The notes under the pieces are model-generated. The model was not told where the DNA came from and made no database searches. It was given only the letters and a program-made list of their open reading frames with translations. A program made the position numbers and the translations under genes. This document shows, piece after piece, positions 1 through 7,945 of a stretch of 34,034 nucleotides of DNA; positions within the stretch are counted from its first letter, which is position 1; each line of letters starts with the position of its first letter. The stretch is from positions 245,138 through 279,171 of the forward strand of contig JAJZUW010000002.1 in assembly GCA_021845925.1 (NCBI GenBank). The letters run 5' to 3'. Source of the stretch: Pseudomonadota bacterium. GTDB lineage: Bacteria; Pseudomonadota; Gammaproteobacteria; Burkholderiales; Sulfuriferulaceae.

Positions 1-190
1 AATGACGGAGATGTGACGAGCGTGGATTCCGCGATTGCGTGCGGAATGACGGAGATGTGACGAGCGTGGATTCCGCGATTGCGTGCGGAATGACGGAGAT
101 GTGACGAGCGTGGATTCCGCGATTGCGCGCGGAATGACGGAGATGTGACGAGCGTGGATTCCGCGATTGCGTGCGGAATGACGGTGCCTT
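1..190. repeat. 44-bp tandem palindromic repeat array
   Basis: Consecutive 44-bp units start at 17, 61, 105 and 149; the first three are nearly identical and the fourth diverges at its end. The array continues off the left edge. Each unit holds a hairpin with arms ATTCCGC and GCGGAAT around an 8-nt loop. Shorter, degenerate copies of the same palindrome continue to about 310. No ORF with a convincing protein covers the array. It resembles intergenic REP-type repeats and is not CRISPR, because no unique spacers lie between the units. Confidence 0.9.
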
Positions 191-400
191 GCGACTGCGC
201 GCGGAATGACGCAGGAAGATGCCACTGTCCTTCTGAGTGAAGTTAAGCCCGTATCGGTGGATTCCGCGACTGCGCGCGGAATGACGGGGCCTTGCGACTG
301 CGCGCGGAATGACGGTGCCTTGCGACTGCGCGAGACTTCTACTTGCTCCATTCTGCGCGGAGCCTCTACTTGCGTCACTCTGCGCCGAGATTCTACCCGC

Positions 401-438
401 GTCATTCTGCGCGGAGCGAAGCGAAGTCGCAGAATCCA
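401..438. repeat. REP-like palindromic element
   Basis: Arms ATTCTGCG (404-411) and CGCAGAAT (428-435) form an 8-bp stem around a purine-rich loop with GCGAAGCGAAG. Partial copies (CATTCTGCGCGGAGC-like) lie at about 348-400. It is related in style to the upstream 44-bp units and sits downstream of the osmC-like gene end, where it could act as a transcript-end hairpin. There is no T-tract, so I do not call it a terminator. Confidence 0.6.
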
Positions 439-477
439 GTGGTGACCTGTCCTGCCCTTGCTCTGGTAAAAACGGTG

Positions 478-903
478 TTATTCCGGTCTGGTTTCGATGA
501 CTTCGTAGTCGTGCGTCACTTCGGCCGTTTTACCCAGCATGATGGTGGCTGAACAGTATTTGGTGGCCGAAAGTTCGATGGCGCGTTCGACCAGTTCGCT
601 GCGAACCGCATGTCCTTTGATGATGAAATGCAGATGGATGCGGGTAAAAACCTTGGGCTCGGTTTCGGCACGCTCCGCGCTGATTTCGACTTCGCAGCTG
701 TCCACTTCTGCACGGGCCTTTTTGAGAATGCTCATCACGTCGACCGATGTGCAGCCGCCAGCGCCCATCAGCAGCATTTCGAGAGGGCGTGGTCCCAGAT
801 TGTTGCCGCCGACTTCCGCAGAGGCATCCATCAGTACGGCATGTCCGCTACCAGCCTGGCCCAGGAAGGCCATGTTCTCTACCCATTTGACGCGAGCTTG
901 CAT
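478..903 (-). CDS. OsmC family (YhfA-type) peroxiredoxin-like protein
   Basis: A 141-residue protein of the OsmC/Ohr fold. Family members reduce organic peroxides with a pair of cysteines; here Cys51 (in GGCTSVDV) and Cys117 (in KYCSAT) are at the two expected places. The central FTRIHLHFIIKG strand and the helix after it also fit, and the length is normal. The YhfA-like subgroup has no proven substrate, so the role in oxidative stress is inferred. The start at 903 was chosen over longer in-frame extension because AGGAGA lies just upstream and family similarity begins here. It overlaps the end of the DUF218 gene by 25 bp and is the last gene of the minus-strand run. Confidence 0.88.
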   Translation of the reverse strand: MQARVKWVENMAFLGQAGSGHAVLMDASAEVGGNNLGPRPLEMLLMGAGGCTSVDVMSILKKARAEVDSCEVEISAERAETEPKVFTRIHLHFIIKGHAVRSELVERAIELSATKYCSATIMLGKTAEVTHDYEVIETRPE

Positions 904-1631
904 GCTTGATTCTCCTGAATGGCAAGTCTGGAAATGACGGGCCATTGTAGCAGGTGATACCAGATTATGCCGAGCCATTCGTGGCAGGCGATGGCAGTAT
1001 TGTCCCAGCCGGTTGCCTGAGGTAGCCAGTTCTGCCAGCGCCGGAGATGGAATCCGGAATAGCCGGTTGGCGCCGGAATCACATTGAAACCGGCCTGGCG
1101 GAAACTCCAGGCAGCACGGGGCATGTGCCATGCATGGGTGACCAGCACAATGGTGTGGATGTCTGCCGGAAGCCTGAGCCGGCAATCCATCGCGTTTTCG
1201 CGGGTGGTGCGCGAGGCGGTTTCGGTCCATATCACCGGAATATGGAAGTCTACACGCAGAACGTCCGCCATGACAGCTGCTTCCGCTCTGCCTCCGAGCG
1301 GGTGTCCGCCGCTGGTGACGACCGGCAGATGGGTTGCCTGGTAAAGCCTGGCGGTGTAACGCAGTCTCTCCAGCCCGGCCGCATTGGTGGTGTCGCCACC
1401 GTAGTCTGGACTCTGGCGGATGATGCCAGCCCCGATGACCACGATCGCGTCGGCCTGAACGGGGTGCTGCAGATCCAGCGGCGGGGTTGTTTCCAGACTG
1501 GCAATCAGCCAGTCACCAATGGCTGGCATTCCGGCCAGACAGATCAGCAGCAGCAACAGCCACGCGAGGGATGGCCGGCAACGGGCAACGCGGGGAGATG
1601 TGCCTGGCTGGCGTGTCTGGCGTCGGGCCAT
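879..1631 (-). CDS. DUF218 (YdcF/SanA/ElyC-like) envelope protein
   Basis: A 250-residue protein with a basic N-terminus and one hydrophobic segment at about residues 22-43, followed by a DUF218 domain. Family-typical stretches are VVIGAGI, VTSGG, TASRTTRENA and VTHAWHMPRA. DUF218 members such as ElyC and SanA are inner-membrane proteins linked to cell-envelope integrity and lipid-carrier metabolism; the biochemical activity is not settled, and I infer only an envelope role. The ATG lies 3 bp after the stop of the symporter gene, so the two are probably translated from one message. Its end runs 25 bp into the osmC-like gene. Confidence 0.85.
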   Translation of the reverse strand: MARRQTRQPGTSPRVARCRPSLAWLLLLLICLAGMPAIGDWLIASLETTPPLDLQHPVQADAIVVIGAGIIRQSPDYGGDTTNAAGLERLRYTARLYQATHLPVVTSGGHPLGGRAEAAVMADVLRVDFHIPVIWTETASRTTRENAMDCRLRLPADIHTIVLVTHAWHMPRAAWSFRQAGFNVIPAPTGYSGFHLRRWQNWLPQATGWDNTAIACHEWLGIIWYHLLQWPVISRLAIQENQACKLASNG

Positions 1632-1634
1632 GGC

Positions 1635-3068
1635 TCAGGTGGTGTGTAGGTGTTCCTGACGGGGTTTGGGCAGGAAATCGGGCAGCAGCGATCCGATGAT
1701 CATTCCTGCGGCACTCATCACCAGACCAAACAGCTGGGGCGGCCAGGTGCCGGCCGGGTTGTGGACTTCAAGCCAGATCCATGAGGCCGAGCCAGCCACA
1801 ATGGCCAGGATGGCGCCCTGGTTGTTTGCCCGCTTCCAGTACAGGCCAGCAGCCAGTGGCACGAAAGCGGCCACCAGAGTTACCTTGTAGGCGTTTTCCA
1901 CCATATTGAAAATGCTGCTGTTTGTGCTCAGGGCATACAATGCCACCAGGGCAGCAAACAGGACCACGATGCCACGCATGACCAGGAGCAGGTGGCGCTC
2001 GCCCCAGTTGCCGATCAGCGGTTTGATGACGTTTTCGGTGAAAGTGATCGACGGTGCCAGCAGCGTGGCGCTGGCCGTGCTGAGAATGGAAGACAGCAGG
2101 GCGCCAAAAAACATGATCTGGGCAAAGACAGGCGTGTGATTCAGGATCAGTTCTGGCAGGATGTGCTGCGGATGCGATCCGATCAGCCCGTTGACCATGC
2201 TGGGATCAATCAGCGTGGCAGAATAACCCAGGGTAATCGGGACAAAGGCAAACAGGAAGTACATCACGCCACCCAGAACCGAACCCTGCACGGCGACATT
2301 TTCGTTTTTGGCGGACATGATGCGCTGGAAAACATCCTGTTGCGGGATGGAACCCAGCATCATGGTCACCCAGGCACCCAGAAACCCAAGGATACCGGAT
2401 GCAGTGGGTTGTGGCCAGAAATTGAACTTGCCTTCCAGGCTGGCGTGGTGAACCACATGCATCAGGCCACCGGCATCTCCGCTGATGATGTAACCGATAT
2501 ACAGCATGCCGACAAGAATCACGTTCATTTGCAGGAAATCATGCAGTGCGATTGACCACATGCCGCCAAAGATGGTGTACACCAGTACGATGGCAGAGCC
2601 GAGCAGCATACCTTCGTGCAGGCTGATCTGCTGGTTGCTGATCAGCGAAAACACCAGGCCGCTGGCCGTGATCTGCGCCGAAACCCAGCCCAGATAGGAA
2701 ATCACGATCGCCATGCTGGTGACCACCTCGACTGTCCGGCTGTAGCGCAGTCGGTAATAATCACCGATGGTGAGCAGGTTCATCCGGTACAGTTTACGGG
2801 CAAAGAACAGACCGGCGAAAATCAGGCACAGGCTGGCGCCGAACGGGTCGGCAATGATACCATGCAACCCTTCCTGCAGAAAAGTGGCCGATGTGCCGAG
2901 CACGGTTTCAGAGCCAAACCAGGTGGCAAACACGGTTGCCGTGACCATGTACAGCGGCAGCGCGCGTCCTGCCACCACGTAGTCGCGGGCATTGTGCACC
3001 TTGGTGGCCGCGTACAGGCCAATGCCGATGGCAATCATCAGATAAACGATCACGAACCAGACCAGCAT
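1635..3068 (-). CDS. Sodium:solute symporter (SSS family) transporter
   Basis: A 477-residue protein with about 13 hydrophobic segments, matching the SSS family (sodium-driven uptake of proline, pantothenate, sugars and similar solutes). Family features include ARDYVVAGRALP near the N-terminus, GSETVLGTSATFLQEG, LTIGDYYRLRYS and GSIPQQDVFQRIMSAK. The substrate cannot be read from the sequence. The start at 3068 puts AGGGAAG upstream and begins directly at the first membrane helix; the open frame extends upstream into ubiB but lacks family similarity there. It starts 8 bp after the ubiB stop, suggesting co-transcription with the ubiquinone genes. Confidence 0.88.
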   Translation of the reverse strand: MLVWFVIVYLMIAIGIGLYAATKVHNARDYVVAGRALPLYMVTATVFATWFGSETVLGTSATFLQEGLHGIIADPFGASLCLIFAGLFFARKLYRMNLLTIGDYYRLRYSRTVEVVTSMAIVISYLGWVSAQITASGLVFSLISNQQISLHEGMLLGSAIVLVYTIFGGMWSIALHDFLQMNVILVGMLYIGYIISGDAGGLMHVVHHASLEGKFNFWPQPTASGILGFLGAWVTMMLGSIPQQDVFQRIMSAKNENVAVQGSVLGGVMYFLFAFVPITLGYSATLIDPSMVNGLIGSHPQHILPELILNHTPVFAQIMFFGALLSSILSTASATLLAPSITFTENVIKPLIGNWGERHLLLVMRGIVVLFAALVALYALSTNSSIFNMVENAYKVTLVAAFVPLAAGLYWKRANNQGAILAIVAGSASWIWLEVHNPAGTWPPQLFGLVMSAAGMIIGSLLPDFLPKPRQEHLHTT

Positions 3069-3076
3069 GTCTTCCC

Positions 3077-4609
3077 TCACCCGCGCACAAGAAACAGCCA
3101 GCCGGCCAGGCAGACCAGTCCGGCAGACATCAGGATGACAATCATCCATAGCATGCGCATTGTACGCTGTTGTTGCTGAATGACGATCCTGATCTGGCGT
3201 GATTCTGCCATATCCTGTTCATGCACGAGCAAACTGTGCGCCAGTCGCGGCATCTGTGGCAGGGCAACCGCCCAGTGCGGCGCTTCCTTGCGAAGATTGG
3301 CCAGCAGGCCCCGCCAGCCAAACTGCTCGTTCATCCAGCGTTCAAGAAAGGGTTTGCCAGTTTTCCACAGATCAAGATCCGGATCCAGCTGACGGCCAAG
3401 TCCTTCGATATTGAGCAGGGTTTTTTGCAACAGAACAAGCTGAGGCTGGATTTCCATCTGGAAACGCCGCGAGGTCTGGAACAGGCGCAACAACACCTTG
3501 CCGAACGAGATTTCCTTGAGTGGCCGGTCGAAAATTGGTTCGCAGACGGCGCGGATGGCGGCTTCAAATTCATCCACCCGGGTATCTTTCGGCGTCCACC
3601 CGGCATCGACGTGCGCCTGGGCCACCGCCCGGTAATCGCGCCGGAAGAAGGCCAGAAAGTTCTGTGCCAGATAATTCTTGTCGACTTCCGTCAGGCTGCC
3701 CATGATGCCGAAATCGAGCGCGATATAGTTGCCATTGGCATCCACCAGCACATTGCCCGGATGCATGTCGGCATGAAAAAAGGCATCCCGGAACACCTGG
3801 GTGAAAAAGATTTCAACACCGTTGCGCGCCAGGGCTGGAATGTCAACGCCGAGCGCCTCCAGCCTGTCGCGCTGGTTGACCGGAATGCCGTGCATGCGCT
3901 CCATCACCATGACCTGCGGGTCGCAGTAGTCCCAGTAGACTTCCGGCACCAGCAAGAGGTTGGAACGCTCGAAATTCCGGCGCAACTGTGAGCAGTTGGA
4001 TGCTTCACGCATCAGGTCGAGTTCATCGTGCAGTGTTTTGCTGAATTCGGCCACAACCTCGCGGGGGCGCAGGCGGCGGCCATCGGCAAACAGGCGTTCC
4101 ATCAGCATGGCTGCGGTTTCCAGCAGCGCAATGTCGTGATCGATGACTTTGCCGATACCAGGGCGCAATACCTTGACTGCTGCTTCGCGGCCGTCGTGCA
4201 ACACGGCAAAATGGACTTGTGCCATTGATGCGCTGGCGATTGGAGTGCTGTCAAAGTGAGCAAATACTTCGTTAAGCGGCCGGCCGTAGACCCGGGTCAG
4301 GGTGTCGATGACTGCGCTGGACGGGAAGGGTGGGACGCGATCCTGCAGGAGGGCCAGCTCATCCGCAATATCCGTTGGCATCAGATCGCGTCGGGTGGAC
4401 AGCATCTGACCGAATTTGACAAAAATGGGGCCCAGGGTTTCGAGGGCTCGTCGCAGACGGACTGCGCGTGGTGTTTTGAGATCGCGCCAGAACAGGCAGA
4501 CATTGACAAACCACCTGAGGCCGCGCAACCGTTCGTGACCCAGGAAAAACTCGTCTAGACCGAAGCGCGCAGCCACCCAGAGTATGGTCAACAGGCGGAA
4601 GATCCTCAT
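3077..4609 (-). CDS. ubiB: Ubiquinone biosynthesis protein UbiB, atypical kinase
   Basis: A 510-residue member of the ABC1/ADCK/UbiB family of atypical kinase-like ATPases, needed for ubiquinone synthesis and thought to help lipid intermediates reach the Ubi enzymes. The family signature KxGQ is K65-FGQ68 followed by LSTRRDLMP. The alanine-rich loop [10 protein letters not shown], the catalytic HADMHPGN stretch and the metal-binding DFG in ALDFGIMG are present. The C-terminus carries a hydrophobic segment (about 485-508), fitting membrane attachment. The start overlaps the end of the SCP2-type gene by 4 bp (ATGA), so translation is probably coupled. The length is close to the roughly 525-545 residues of other UbiB proteins. 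Confidence 0.96.
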   Translation of the reverse strand: MRIFRLLTILWVAARFGLDEFFLGHERLRGLRWFVNVCLFWRDLKTPRAVRLRRALETLGPIFVKFGQMLSTRRDLMPTDIADELALLQDRVPPFPSSAVIDTLTRVYGRPLNEVFAHFDSTPIASASMAQVHFAVLHDGREAAVKVLRPGIGKVIDHDIALLETAAMLMERLFADGRRLRPREVVAEFSKTLHDELDLMREASNCSQLRRNFERSNLLLVPEVYWDYCDPQVMVMERMHGIPVNQRDRLEALGVDIPALARNGVEIFFTQVFRDAFFHADMHPGNVLVDANGNYIALDFGIMGSLTEVDKNYLAQNFLAFFRRDYRAVAQAHVDAGWTPKDTRVDEFEAAIRAVCEPIFDRPLKEISFGKVLLRLFQTSRRFQMEIQPQLVLLQKTLLNIEGLGRQLDPDLDLWKTGKPFLERWMNEQFGWRGLLANLRKEAPHWAVALPQMPRLAHSLLVHEQDMAESRQIRIVIQQQQRTMRMLWMIVILMSAGLVCLAGWLFLVRG

Positions 4610-5202
4610 TGGCTTGCGTTTGCCTCTCCCGGATGCAGCAGGGCAACCCGCTTTTCCAGTCGTGCCAGATGGTCGCGCAGCTCATCAACCTCGGCAATAA
4701 ATGCGTTGATATCGCTGCGTTTTGCCAGCAATGCGACTTCTTCGGTGCTGTATTCAATCCAGTTGCGTGCCTGCTGGATCAGACTGAGGTTGTGCCATGC
4801 AATCAGGGATTGCGATGCGCTGACCAGCGCACGTGCCGCGACATCACCGACCAACCCGGCCAGGTCCGCTTCGGCGTCCCATGTCAGGTTGCGCAGGATA
4901 ATGCCAAAGCGTGCGGCAAGCTGGGCGTCGCCGGAAACTTCGACGCTACGATCTGCCGAGCTGTCACTGGCTGCCATGCGCAGCAGCGCAAGCGGGGTGA
5001 TCGACAGGCTGGCTTCCGCTGGCTGGTCGGACAGCGATACCCAGCCCTCGGCATCGAATATCAGGGTGGCGCGAATCGGAAAGGCATCGATGTGCACTGG
5101 CCGGCCTGCCAGTTCGCGCGTCTTGTGACGAGCCCAGGGGGCCTGGCCAAGCAGGTGGTTGAGGGTGGCGACCAGCAGACGACGGGAGAGGTGTGGCAAC
5201 AT
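4606..5202 (-). CDS. ubiJ: UbiJ-like SCP2 domain protein, ubiquinone accessory factor
   Basis: A 198-residue protein between ubiE and ubiB, the usual place of ubiJ. The N-terminal half fits an SCP2 lipid-binding domain, with [12 protein letters not shown] and [14 protein letters not shown]. The C-terminal part is helical and ends in a probable coiled coil ([25 protein letters not shown]). In E. coli UbiJ binds ubiquinone intermediates and helps assemble the cytosolic Ubi complex. The symbol rests on location and fold features more than on strong residue motifs. It starts 9 bp after the ubiE stop and overlaps ubiB by ATGA. Confidence 0.85.
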   Translation of the reverse strand: MLPHLSRRLLVATLNHLLGQAPWARHKTRELAGRPVHIDAFPIRATLIFDAEGWVSLSDQPAEASLSITPLALLRMAASDSSADRSVEVSGDAQLAARFGIILRNLTWDAEADLAGLVGDVAARALVSASQSLIAWHNLSLIQQARNWIEYSTEEVALLAKRSDINAFIAEVDELRDHLARLEKRVALLHPGEANASQ

Positions 5203-5211
5203 GCGCAGCGC

Positions 5212-5946
5212 TCAGAATTTGTAACCTTTGTGCAACGCAACCACTCCACCTGTCAGATTGTGATAGCTGACTTGCAGGAATCCGGCATCCAGCATCATCT
5301 GTTTCAGGGTTTCCTGGTCGGGGTGCATGCGGATGGATTCGGCCAGATACTGATAGCTTTCTGCATCCTGTGCCACCAGCTTGCCCATGATAGGCAGCAG
5401 TTTGAATGAATAGGCGTCGTACAGCGGAGATAACGGTTTCCAGACCTTGGAAAACTCCAGCACCAGCAGTCGGCCACCAGGGCGCAGAACGCGGAACATT
5501 TCGCGTAAGGCACTATCCTTGTGGGTCATGTTGCGCAGACCGAAAGCCACGCTGACGCAATCGAACCAGTTGTCCGGAAACGGCAGTTTTTCGGCATCGC
5601 ACTGCGCCACTGGCACCGCATGTCCTTCATCCAGCATGCGGTCACGGCCAACGGTGAGCATCGAACTGTTGATGTCCGTCAGCCAGACCTGGCCGGTGCT
5701 GCCGACCTTCTTCAGCCAGAGACGGGTCAGATCGGCAGTGCCACCGGCCACGTCCAGTACGCGGTCTCCTGGGCGCACGCCGGAAGTGGCTGCCGTGAAC
5801 TGCTTCCAGACCCGGTGCAATCCGGCGGACATCAGATCGTTCATCACATCATAGCGTTGGGCGACCGAGTGGAATACATCGGCAACCATGTCGGCCTTGT
5901 CGGATTCGGCCACGGTTTTGTAGCCAAAGTGGGTCGTGTTTTCCAT
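5212..5946 (-). CDS. ubiE: UbiE/MenG C-methyltransferase
   Basis: A 244-residue class I SAM-dependent methyltransferase that adds the C-methyl group to ubiquinone and, where present, menaquinone precursors. The N-terminal [18 protein letters not shown] and [17 protein letters not shown] are diagnostic. The SAM-binding [12 protein letters not shown] motif, and later [19 protein letters not shown] and [15 protein letters not shown], follow in order. The ATG at 5946 was chosen because family similarity begins here; the longer open frame runs into the 4.5S RNA gene. There is no strong ribosome-binding site. The gene begins about 33 bp after the 4.5S RNA 3' end and I see no terminator in between. 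Confidence 0.96.
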   Translation of the reverse strand: MENTTHFGYKTVAESDKADMVADVFHSVAQRYDVMNDLMSAGLHRVWKQFTAATSGVRPGDRVLDVAGGTADLTRLWLKKVGSTGQVWLTDINSSMLTVGRDRMLDEGHAVPVAQCDAEKLPFPDNWFDCVSVAFGLRNMTHKDSALREMFRVLRPGGRLLVLEFSKVWKPLSPLYDAYSFKLLPIMGKLVAQDAESYQYLAESIRMHPDQETLKQMMLDAGFLQVSYHNLTGGVVALHKGYKF

Positions 5947-5978
5947 GGGCTGGCTGGCATCCGGAAAGAAATCGGGTG

Positions 5979-6073
5979 GCGAGCCTGAACCCCGGCACTT
6001 GCAGTCGATAGCTTTGGCTGCTTCCTTCCGGACCTGACCAGGTTCACCACCTTGCAATGCGGGGAGGCCCGCC
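5979..6073 (-). ncRNA. ffs: 4.5S RNA (bacterial signal recognition particle RNA)
   Basis: On the minus strand the segment contains AGGTCCGGAAGGAAGCAGCC, the near-invariant SRP RNA domain IV tip that binds Ffh and FtsY. Flanking arms pair to a single long hairpin: GGGCCTCCCCGCATTGCA on the 5' side with TGCAAGTGCCGGGG and TCAGGCTC on the 3' side. The size, roughly 95-100 nt, matches the short 4.5S RNA of gram-negative bacteria. The exact ends are estimated from the helix, not mapped. The gene lies between mutL and ubiE. Confidence 0.93.
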
Positions 6074-6081
6074 GACTCGTC

Positions 6082-6087
6082 ATTCTA
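6082..6087 (-). promoter_or_regulatory. Candidate -10 element of the 4.5S RNA promoter
   Basis: TAGAAT on the minus strand lies about 10 bp before the 4.5S RNA 5' end, with a GC-rich stretch between, as is common at stable-RNA promoters. I do not see a good -35 hexamer at 16-18 bp. The promoter would also serve ubiE if there is read-through. Confidence 0.5.
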
Positions 6088-6113
6088 CGCCAGAAGGTAG
6101 AGAAGGGGTAGCC

Positions 6114-7934
6114 CTATTTCCCGCGCATGAACAGCCGGTCCAGCTCGCCCAGCGAGAACTGGTGCCAGGTCGGACGGCCATGGTTGCACTGGTTGCTGCG
6201 TTCGGTCTGCTCCATGTCGCGCAGCAATGCATTCATTTCCGGAATGGTGAGATGGCGTCTGGCGCGCACGGCGCCATGGCAGGCCATGGTGGCAAGCAGT
6301 TCATTTTGCTGCTCGGCGAGCAGATTGCTCGCGTCATGCTGCTGCAGATCCAGCAACAGCTTGCGCACCAGCGTCAGCACATCGCCCTGTTGCAGCAGAA
6401 CCGGCACCGCCCGGATGGCGAGGCTGGTCGGGGACAGCGGCGATAGTTCGAGTCCCAGCTGGTTCAGCATGCCGGCATGCTGGCTGGCCACTGCCACCAT
6501 CAGCCGGTCGGCCTGCATGGTCAGCGGAACCAGCAGAGGCTGGCTGGCCAGGCGCTGTTCCTGCATGGCGGCTTTCAGGCGTTCGTACAGGATGCGTTCG
6601 TGGGCGGCATGCATGTCGACCAGGATCAAGCCCTGAGCATTCTGCGCAAGGATGTAGATGTCGTGCAGCTGACCGATGGCGTAACCGAGCGGATGGTTGA
6701 GGTCCGTTTCTTCGGTCGATCCGGCTGCAACGCGGTTGTCCTGCCCGGTTGCAGACGGAACTGCGGTCGGTTGCGGCCAGTGATAGCCAGCCGCCGGACT
6801 GGCCACAAAGCTGCCGAACGTCTGTTGTCTGGGGGAGGTTGCTGTCGGCTGCGCGGCGGGAGCTGAGGTCGGTTGGCTTGCCGGACGGATTTCAGGTCGC
6901 AGGTTGGCAAGTGCTCCGGACGGCGCGGGCCGGTTGCCGGCATGCCCGGAGAGTGCCTGATGCACGCTGTGGTAGACAAACTGATGGACCGCCTGCCCTT
7001 CACGAAAGCGGACTTCGGTTTTGGCGGGATGGACGTTGACATCCACGTTGGCCGGGTCGATGTCGAGAAACAGGCAGTAGGTGGCCTGACGCTCCAGATG
7101 CAGGACATCCTGCCAGGCCTGGCGCAAGGCATGGGCCAGCAGTTTGTCGCGGACAAACCGGCCATTGACAAACACGTGCTGTGATTCGCGCCCATTGGCC
7201 AGATGGCCGGGCGGAACAACCAGTCCGGACAAGCGGATGGCGGGCCCTGCCTGATCGATGCTGATCGCCGAACCGGCAAATGCATCACCCAGCACGGCCA
7301 CAATGCGTTCCGGGCCTGCCTGGGGACGCAGTGTCATGACGCGTCGGTCATTGTGTTGCAGGCTGATGGCGATATCGGGTCGTGCCAGTGCGATCCGTTC
7401 GACTACCGCATGGCAATGACCGAATTCGGTGCTGGCGGATTTCAGGAATTTCCGTCTGGCCGGCGTGTTGAAAAACAGGTCGCGCACTTCGATGGTCGTG
7501 CCGGCAACCAGTGCCGCCGGCCGGATTTCGCCGATCTGGCCGCCTTCGCACTCCACTTCGTGGGCATGGGGTTCATTGTGCGCCAGGCTGGTCAGGCGCA
7601 GTTTGGCCACTGCGGCGATACTGGCAAGTGCCTCGCCACGAAAGCCGAAACTGGCCACCTGTTCCAGCTCTTCCAGACTGGCCACCTTGCTGGTGGCATG
7701 ACGGGCCAGCGCAAGACCAAGCTGGCCTGCTGGAATTCCGCTGCCATTGTCGGCCACCAGAATGCGGGTGATGCCGCCTTGATCGACCTGGATGCGCAAT
7801 TCGCTGGCGCCCGCATCCAGGCTGTTTTCCAGCAGTTCTTTCAGCGCGGATGCCGGACGTTCAACCACTTCGCCTGCGGCAATCTGGCTGATCAGCAGGT
7901 CGGGCAGCAGGCGGATTTCGTTTGGACGTGTCAT
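6114..7934 (-). CDS. mutL: DNA mismatch repair protein MutL
   Basis: A 606-residue MutL, the ATP-driven mediator between MutS and the strand-removal steps. The GHKL ATPase motifs are in order: QIAAGEVVERPASALKELLE, VADNGSGIPA, ATSKVASLEEL, FGFRGEALASIAAV and the FFNTPARRKFLK region. The C-terminal domain has DMHAAHERILYE, matching the DxHAx2Ex4E endonuclease motif apart from Met at the second position, plus ACHGAVRA and CNHGRPTW. It is therefore likely an endonuclease-type MutL. Between the domains lies an Ala/Pro/Gln-rich linker. A GTG at 7949 overlaps the amiC stop; I prefer the ATG at 7934 because family homology follows directly, but neither start has a clear ribosome-binding site. Confidence 0.96.
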   Translation of the reverse strand: MTRPNEIRLLPDLLISQIAAGEVVERPASALKELLENSLDAGASELRIQVDQGGITRILVADNGSGIPAGQLGLALARHATSKVASLEELEQVASFGFRGEALASIAAVAKLRLTSLAHNEPHAHEVECEGGQIGEIRPAALVAGTTIEVRDLFFNTPARRKFLKSASTEFGHCHAVVERIALARPDIAISLQHNDRRVMTLRPQAGPERIVAVLGDAFAGSAISIDQAGPAIRLSGLVVPPGHLANGRESQHVFVNGRFVRDKLLAHALRQAWQDVLHLERQATYCLFLDIDPANVDVNVHPAKTEVRFREGQAVHQFVYHSVHQALSGHAGNRPAPSGALANLRPEIRPASQPTSAPAAQPTATSPRQQTFGSFVASPAAGYHWPQPTAVPSATGQDNRVAAGSTEETDLNHPLGYAIGQLHDIYILAQNAQGLILVDMHAAHERILYERLKAAMQEQRLASQPLLVPLTMQADRLMVAVASQHAGMLNQLGLELSPLSPTSLAIRAVPVLLQQGDVLTLVRKLLLDLQQHDASNLLAEQQNELLATMACHGAVRARRHLTIPEMNALLRDMEQTERSNQCNHGRPTWHQFSLGELDRLFMRGK

Positions 7935-7945
7935 GGTATGGGGGG

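Noticed and set aside
1-190. CRISPR array
   Set aside because: Repeats are directly contiguous, 44 bp each, with no unique spacers and no cas genes.
1047-1649. 200-codon ORF antisense to the DUF218 gene
   Set aside because: Shadow of a well-supported gene with conserved motifs.
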